NCBI GenBank assembly: GCA_963575745.1
Contig: CAUYUJ010000343.1
Location: 50,001-114,000 of the forward strand
Source: Prorocentrum cordatum
Lineage: Eukaryota; Sar; Dinophyceae; Prorocentrales; Prorocentraceae
Length of the DNA: 64,000 nt
Direction: 5' to 3'
Shown here one piece after another: positions 60,601-64,000 of the stretch (position 1 is its first letter; the number at the start of each line of letters is the position of its first letter). A model generated the notes under the pieces. That model was not told the DNA's origin. It searched no databases and saw only the letters and a list, made by a program, of their open reading frames with translations. A program made the translations under genes and the position numbers.

Positions 60601-60982
60601 TTTTTCTTCCTCTAGCAACGGCAGGGGCAGAGTTGAGGTTTGCGGGCGTGGTCGTAGGTTTTCGATGGCGTTCCAGCCTCGGGGTTGCCCTCCAGCGGCT
60701 TGCGCCGCGCCGCCCCGAGAGGGTGTTCCGGGGGTGCCCAGGGCGTCCCGAAGGGCCCCGAGTCATGACCCAAAACCAAAGGCAACGTCGGGGGGGGTGG
60801 GTCCAGGGGGGGACGCATCGGGCCCCGATCGCCCATTTATCGCCGATTGGTGCCTGGTAGCCCGCCCCGCCCGGGACCGCACGGATTTGCTGTCGGGAGT
60901 CTATCGCCGAGCTCTCGGCGATGTGTCGCCCATTCCCAGCTCGATGGTTCCTCTCTTGAGCTGGTCCCCCTGAGGAGAGCAG

Positions 60983-61666
60983 CCGCTGGGCGAGTTCTGG
61001 CAGCTGCTGGAGGGCCACGGGCGGCGGGAGCTGCGGGAGGCCGAAGCCGAGTACCTGGCCGAGGTGTCGGCCTGGGAGGCCTACGACAGGGGCGCGGGCC
61101 AGGCGGTCGCTGAGCGGCCAGACAGGTTCGAGCAGCGCACGTCAAACCGCTCGTGGCCTCGGGTGCGGCGTGCGCACGCCGTGAAGGCGCGCATCAATAC
61201 CGCCGTCTCGGATGCAGCCGCCCTGGCAGCCCAGCAGGCAGGGCTGCCGCCCTCCAGCGCGCAGGCCCTCGTGCTGGACGCCGCCGACGGCCAGACTGCG
61301 TCCGCCCTCGTCGCGAGGGGCTTCGTCGGGTCCCGGATACTCGCCCCGAACATCGTCCCGTCGGTGGCCGAGGCCTTGAGGCGCCGAGGCGTGATGGCGT
61401 GGGCAGGGCGCGTGGAGGACTTCCTGGCCGCGCCGGCGGCCAGGGGGTTGCAGCTTGTCTACCTGGATCACACGGGCGCCCTGCCCTCCCGGGCCGAGCA
61501 GATCCGCAGGGCCTTTGCGAACCGCGTAGTCTGTGACGGGGGCTTCCTCGCCTGCACGTTCACCACGCGCCAGGGGGACTGGGCCGAGGGCGCCGGGAGC
61601 CTGAGGCCGTGGCTTCCAGGCGGCTGGAGCGACGCTCACGCCTTGTATTCGGCGGAGGCACAAGGG
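60983..61666 (+). CDS. Exon of a class I SAM methyltransferase-like protein, 228 codons
   Basis: Starts after GAGAGCAG and runs open to CAAGGG/GTGGGTAG (61667). The N-terminal part is helical (GEFWQLLEGHGRRELREAEA). Then come ALVLDAADGQTASALVARGF (beta1-loop-alpha1 with the position-equivalent of motif I), SRILAPNIVPSVAEALRRRG, VMAWAGRVEDFLA and QLVYLDHTGALPS, the last where such enzymes carry their D/N-PP-Y-like motif, and finally CDGGFLACTFTTRQGDW. This is the layout of a Rossmann-fold SAM-binding protein that uses Asp in place of the glycine-rich loop (inference from motif order). Substrate unknown. No in-frame ATG near the 5' end, so it is internal to a larger gene. Confidence 0.5.
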
Positions 61667-61803
61667 GTGGGTAGCCCAGGGGCGGGCAGCACAACATGCA
61701 CTCGCCAGCGAGCCTCGTTGAAAACATGTGCGATCGGAGCCCCCGGATAGCATGTAATGCCCCCCCCCTCCCTGGGCCCTGGACTATCCGCCCCCTGTCG
61801 CAG

Positions 61804-61935
61804 CAGCCGCGCATTCGCTGATGCACGTCCTGCTCGTCGCCGCGGCAGAGCACGGCCTGGAGATCGAGGGCGCGGACGTGGAGGGCCTCAACGACTACGA
61901 CTTCCACGGCGCTGCGCGCCTCGACCGCAGTGACC
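61804..61935 (+). CDS. Next exon-like segment (MHVLLVAAAEHGLEIEGADV)
   Basis: After CCCCCTGTCGCAG the frame SLMHVLLVAAAEHGLEIEGA then DVEGLNDYDFHGAARLDR is globular in character and high in GC3. It plausibly follows the exon at 60983-61666, with an intron of about 137 nt. The phase at the acceptor does not fit a simple join to GGG/GT at 61666, so one border is off. From 61940 to 62280 the frame decays into Pro/Gly-rich sequence. Confidence 0.3.
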
Positions 61936-62282
61936 GCAGGCAGTGCGGCGAGGGTCACGGGCGCGCATGCTCAGAGGATCTCGAGGGCGTCGCCGCGGCG
62001 CTCGAGGGGGACGACATCGCCGCCCTGGCCGAGCGCGTCGCGGCGTGGGACGAGCCCGCGGCCCCAGGCCCTGGCCAGGCGAGCGACGAGGGCCTGAGGC
62101 GCCGGGTGGTGCCAGAAGTGCCCTCGGCCCGAGGTGTCCCCAGGAATGCCTGGGGAGCCCCCCAGGGGTGGCCCCACAGGGAGAGCATCAATGGCGAGGC
62201 CCTCAGGCGACCCCAGGGGCTCCAGCATGGCGCGAAGAGCTGGGAGCACCTTGGACCACCCAGAGATCCGATGCCTTGATGA

Positions 62283-62450
62283 CTGCTTCCATACCTGCGT
62301 GGTCCCCAGAAGTCCCAGCCCATTCCCCGGCGCGACTTGCAGCCCGAGCCGTTCCTTGACGGTCCAGGGGGCCCGGCGAGGGCCTCCAGAGGGCGAGGGC
62401 CCCTGGAGGCCGCAAACGGCGAAAAACCTCCGTCTCGGTTTTTGTCCATA
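62283..62450 (-). repeat. Dispersed GC-rich repeat, reverse copy
   Basis: AGTCCCAGCCCATTCCCCGG, CCTTGACGGTCCAGGGGGCC and GGCGAGGGCCTCCAGAGGGC identify a reverse member of the 14829 family. Confidence 0.7.
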
Positions 62451-62529
62451 GGTGGGATCTCTGGGCAGGACCTTGGGACCATCACACATCGATCCGCCTC
62501 TAAAACGGGTCCATCAGTCCTTCATGGAT

Positions 62530-62650
62530 CCTTCTACCCCTCCTCCTCCTCGCCCTCCTCGTTCTCCTCGTCCTCCTCCTCATCCTCCTCCTTTCCTCCT
62601 CATGCTCCTCCTCCTCCTCCTCCTCCTCCTCCTCCTTCTTCTTCTCCCAC
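62530..62650. repeat. (CTC)n microsatellite before element C
   Basis: CTC/TCC repeats with CGT and CAT interruptions, ending CTTCTTCTTCTCCCACTCC directly before the DinoSL relic. Confidence 0.9.
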
Positions 62651-62653
62651 TCC

Positions 62654-62676
62654 TCCGTAGCCATTTGTGGCGCAAG
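62654..62676 (+). other. Decayed DinoSL relic at the 5' end of element C
   Basis: TCCGTAGCCATTTGTGGCGC followed by AAG: the leader with one inserted G and one T-to-G change. It sits at the end of a (TCC)n run, exactly as the perfect leader of LINE B does. Confidence 0.8.
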
Positions 62677-62728
62677 TCGGCTAACTTTGCTTTTGTTTGC
62701 TCTGATTGAGGTTCTGCTCTCTTCTGCG

Positions 62729-64000
62729 ATGGATGATGTTCATGCTTCTTTGTCTTGTCTCAATGGACTGGTTCTGCGGCTTATTTCTGCTTATTCTGCT
62801 GAGCATTCTTCTGGTCTACAAATGGCTGCCCACGGGCAGCGGCACGTTCTCTCATCTTCACTGAGGCGTCGCATTCGTCAACTGGGGATCGCTGGGCAGG
62901 TGCTGAGACACTTCACGGCCCCGTGGGCCGACCGGTTTCTCATTGATCTGGAGTGCGAATTTCAGTGTGCTTATCCCGAACATGCAGATTGTCTCTCGGC
63001 CGTGTGTGCGCCTCGCTTTGTTTCTAGGCGTGGGCGGCGGGCTGCTGAGTTCAAATTCGATTATTCGGCACCAGTGTTCGTGCCAGCTCCCGTGCCGCAG
63101 GCGGCAACGGCGGTCGCCCAGCCAGGTCCAGCTATTATTATGGATATTGCGAGGCTGCTTAGTGAATCACGTGAGATGTATGATTCGCAGTTGCTTGCAT
63201 ATCAAGGCTTAGTGGATGCCCAGAACGCGACAGTGGCGAGACTGCAGGGACGACTCGATCGGATGGACGGTCAGGAGGTCTGCTGTCGCTTGTCCTCTTC
63301 CTCTGCGGTTTCGTCCTCCTCTTCTCCTTCCGTGGATCCTGGCAAGGCGGACGACGCGGAGGGCTCAGAGGAAGAGGGCAGGTCTCGCCTTGTCTGCACC
63401 GACTTTGTTGCTCAACTTGACGAGGTCAAGGCTACGTTTGATCATCAGCTCGACGTCTTCGGGCAGAAGGCGCGTGAGTACACAGAACGCATGGTACGTG
63501 AGGGTCTTTCTGGCGTTGCGAAAGCGCTGCCGAATATGGTGTCCACACTGGTTGACTCTTCTATCTCTGCGGTGGTGACCAAAGCTTTGGAGCCAGAGTT
63601 TGAGCGGATCGCAGCTTCGGTTGCTGACCGATTCGTGGCTCTGACCAGTCGTCTTGATGCGTTGGAAGTACGTGCCCCTCCACCGCCGATGGCCCGTGGG
63701 CGCTCATCGGAGGGATTTGCGGAGAATGAGGTGTCCCGTGGACGCTCCCCTAGCTCGGCTGGAGCGGTGCGCCTCTGCAAATATGGCAGCCAGTGTTATC
63801 GGCGGGATTGTGTTTTCCATCACCCAGAAGGGCGCCATTCGTGTCTGGACGGGGAGCCGTCGCCGGCTCTGGTCAAGGCGCCTCCTGCACCACGATCGCA
63901 GATTCAGAACGGTAATAGTGAGGTTCTCCGTGCGACTTCTGGTGCGTCCTCGTCACGGCCGCAGAGAATAGAGGCGGTGGCCACCCCCATCGACTACTCG
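62729..64000 (+). CDS. CCCH zinc-finger, coiled-coil ORF, open at the window edge (at least 424 residues)
   Basis: ATG 62729, the first after the leader relic, opens 424 codons with no stop up to 64000. The N-terminal 100 residues contain SSSLRRRIRQLGIAGQVLRH and a Cys-containing, basic region. Residues 140-185 form a coiled coil (ESREMYDSQLLAYQGLVDAQ) and a Ser/acidic linker follows. Residues 225-325 are helical (DFVAQLDEVKATFDHQLDVF; TKALEPEFERIAASVADRFV). Near residues 353-370 is a CCCH finger, C-x5-C-x4-C-x3-H in LCKYGSQCYRRDCVFHHPEG, of the type found in Nab2-like RNA-binding proteins. The tail is Pro/Ser-rich. Likely an RNA-binding ORF1 of a retroelement or the N-terminal part of a fused polyprotein; a host RNA-binding retrogene is the alternative. 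Confidence 0.7.
   Translation, partial: MDDVHASLSCLNGLVLRLISAYSAEHSSGLQMAAHGQRHVLSSSLRRRIRQLGIAGQVLRHFTAPWADRFLIDLECEFQCAYPEHADCLSAVCAPRFVSRRGRRAAEFKFDYSAPVFVPAPVPQAATAVAQPGPAIIMDIARLLSESREMYDSQLLAYQGLVDAQNATVARLQGRLDRMDGQEVCCRLSSSSAVSSSSSPSVDPGKADDAEGSEEEGRSRLVCTDFVAQLDEVKATFDHQLDVFGQKAREYTERMVREGLSGVAKALPNMVSTLVDSSISAVVTKALEPEFERIAASVADRFVALTSRLDALEVRAPPPPMARGRSSEGFAENEVSRGRSPSSAGAVRLCKYGSQCYRRDCVFHHPEGRHSCLDGEPSPALVKAPPAPRSQIQNGNSEVLRATSGASSSRPQRIEAVATPIDYS

Larger units (their letters stand above)
62654..64000 (+). mobile_element. 5' part of a third retroelement (C), continuing past the window
   Basis: Inferred from the (TCC)n-DinoSL-ORF arrangement shared with LINE B and from an ORF1-like protein with coiled coil and zinc finger. 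No RT lies within the window, so it could instead be a retroposed host gene. Confidence 0.5.

Overview
The window reads as nuclear DNA of a dinoflagellate. The main evidence is a perfect 22-nt copy of the dinoflagellate trans-spliced leader (DinoSL) at 26539-26560, plus four decayed leader copies and one doubtful one. GC-rich sequence, long polypurine/polypyrimidine microsatellites, short exons lost in repeats, and retroposed intronless genes fit the same picture. Genus cannot be told from the sequence. A 100-N assembly gap lies at 18008-18107.

Layout. 1-2.4 kb: tandem and hairpin repeats. 2.5-3.8 kb: an intact intronless 435-residue gene directly behind a decayed DinoSL, so a probable retrogene. 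3.9-6.6 kb: satellites. 7.0-8.1 kb: a broken minus-strand coiled-coil gene. 8.2-11.5 kb: TAG microsatellites around an 11-bp minisatellite that stays open in all three minus-strand frames. 13.1-17.8 kb: exons of one gene of the TFxPxL / RLYxEAxxRE type, its introns filled by inverted-repeat elements. 18.6-33.2 kb: two LINE-type retrotransposons (A and B), each with a zinc-finger/coiled-coil ORF1 and an endonuclease-RT-RNase H ORF2. 33.7-34.7 kb: low-complexity exon-like segments, one resembling the 17.7-kb exon. 36.5-38 kb: a decayed, possibly expansin-like retrogene behind a DinoSL relic. 39.4-40.6 kb: a 14-bp minisatellite. 41-47 kb: foldback elements, GGA/ATC microsatellites, a methyltransferase-like exon and a small coiled-coil ORF. 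48-56 kb: dispersed repeats and two related 89/90-bp arrays. 59-62.3 kb: foldback elements and a methyltransferase-like exon. 62.6-64 kb: the 5' part of a third element, with a relic DinoSL and a CCCH-finger ORF running off the window.

How it fits together. Most of the window is retroposed or repeat-derived. All three retroelements start right after a (TCC)n run on the same strand, and the two complete ones also end at one. This suggests insertion into TCC microsatellites. DinoSL sequences at the 5' ends of elements B and C and of at least two host genes show that trans-spliced mRNA was reverse-transcribed, with the LINEs as the likely source of enzyme. Several separate families of 120-210 bp inverted-repeat elements occupy the introns; one family carries GT(A/G)AG and TAG at its two ends and looks like an intron-generating (introner) element.
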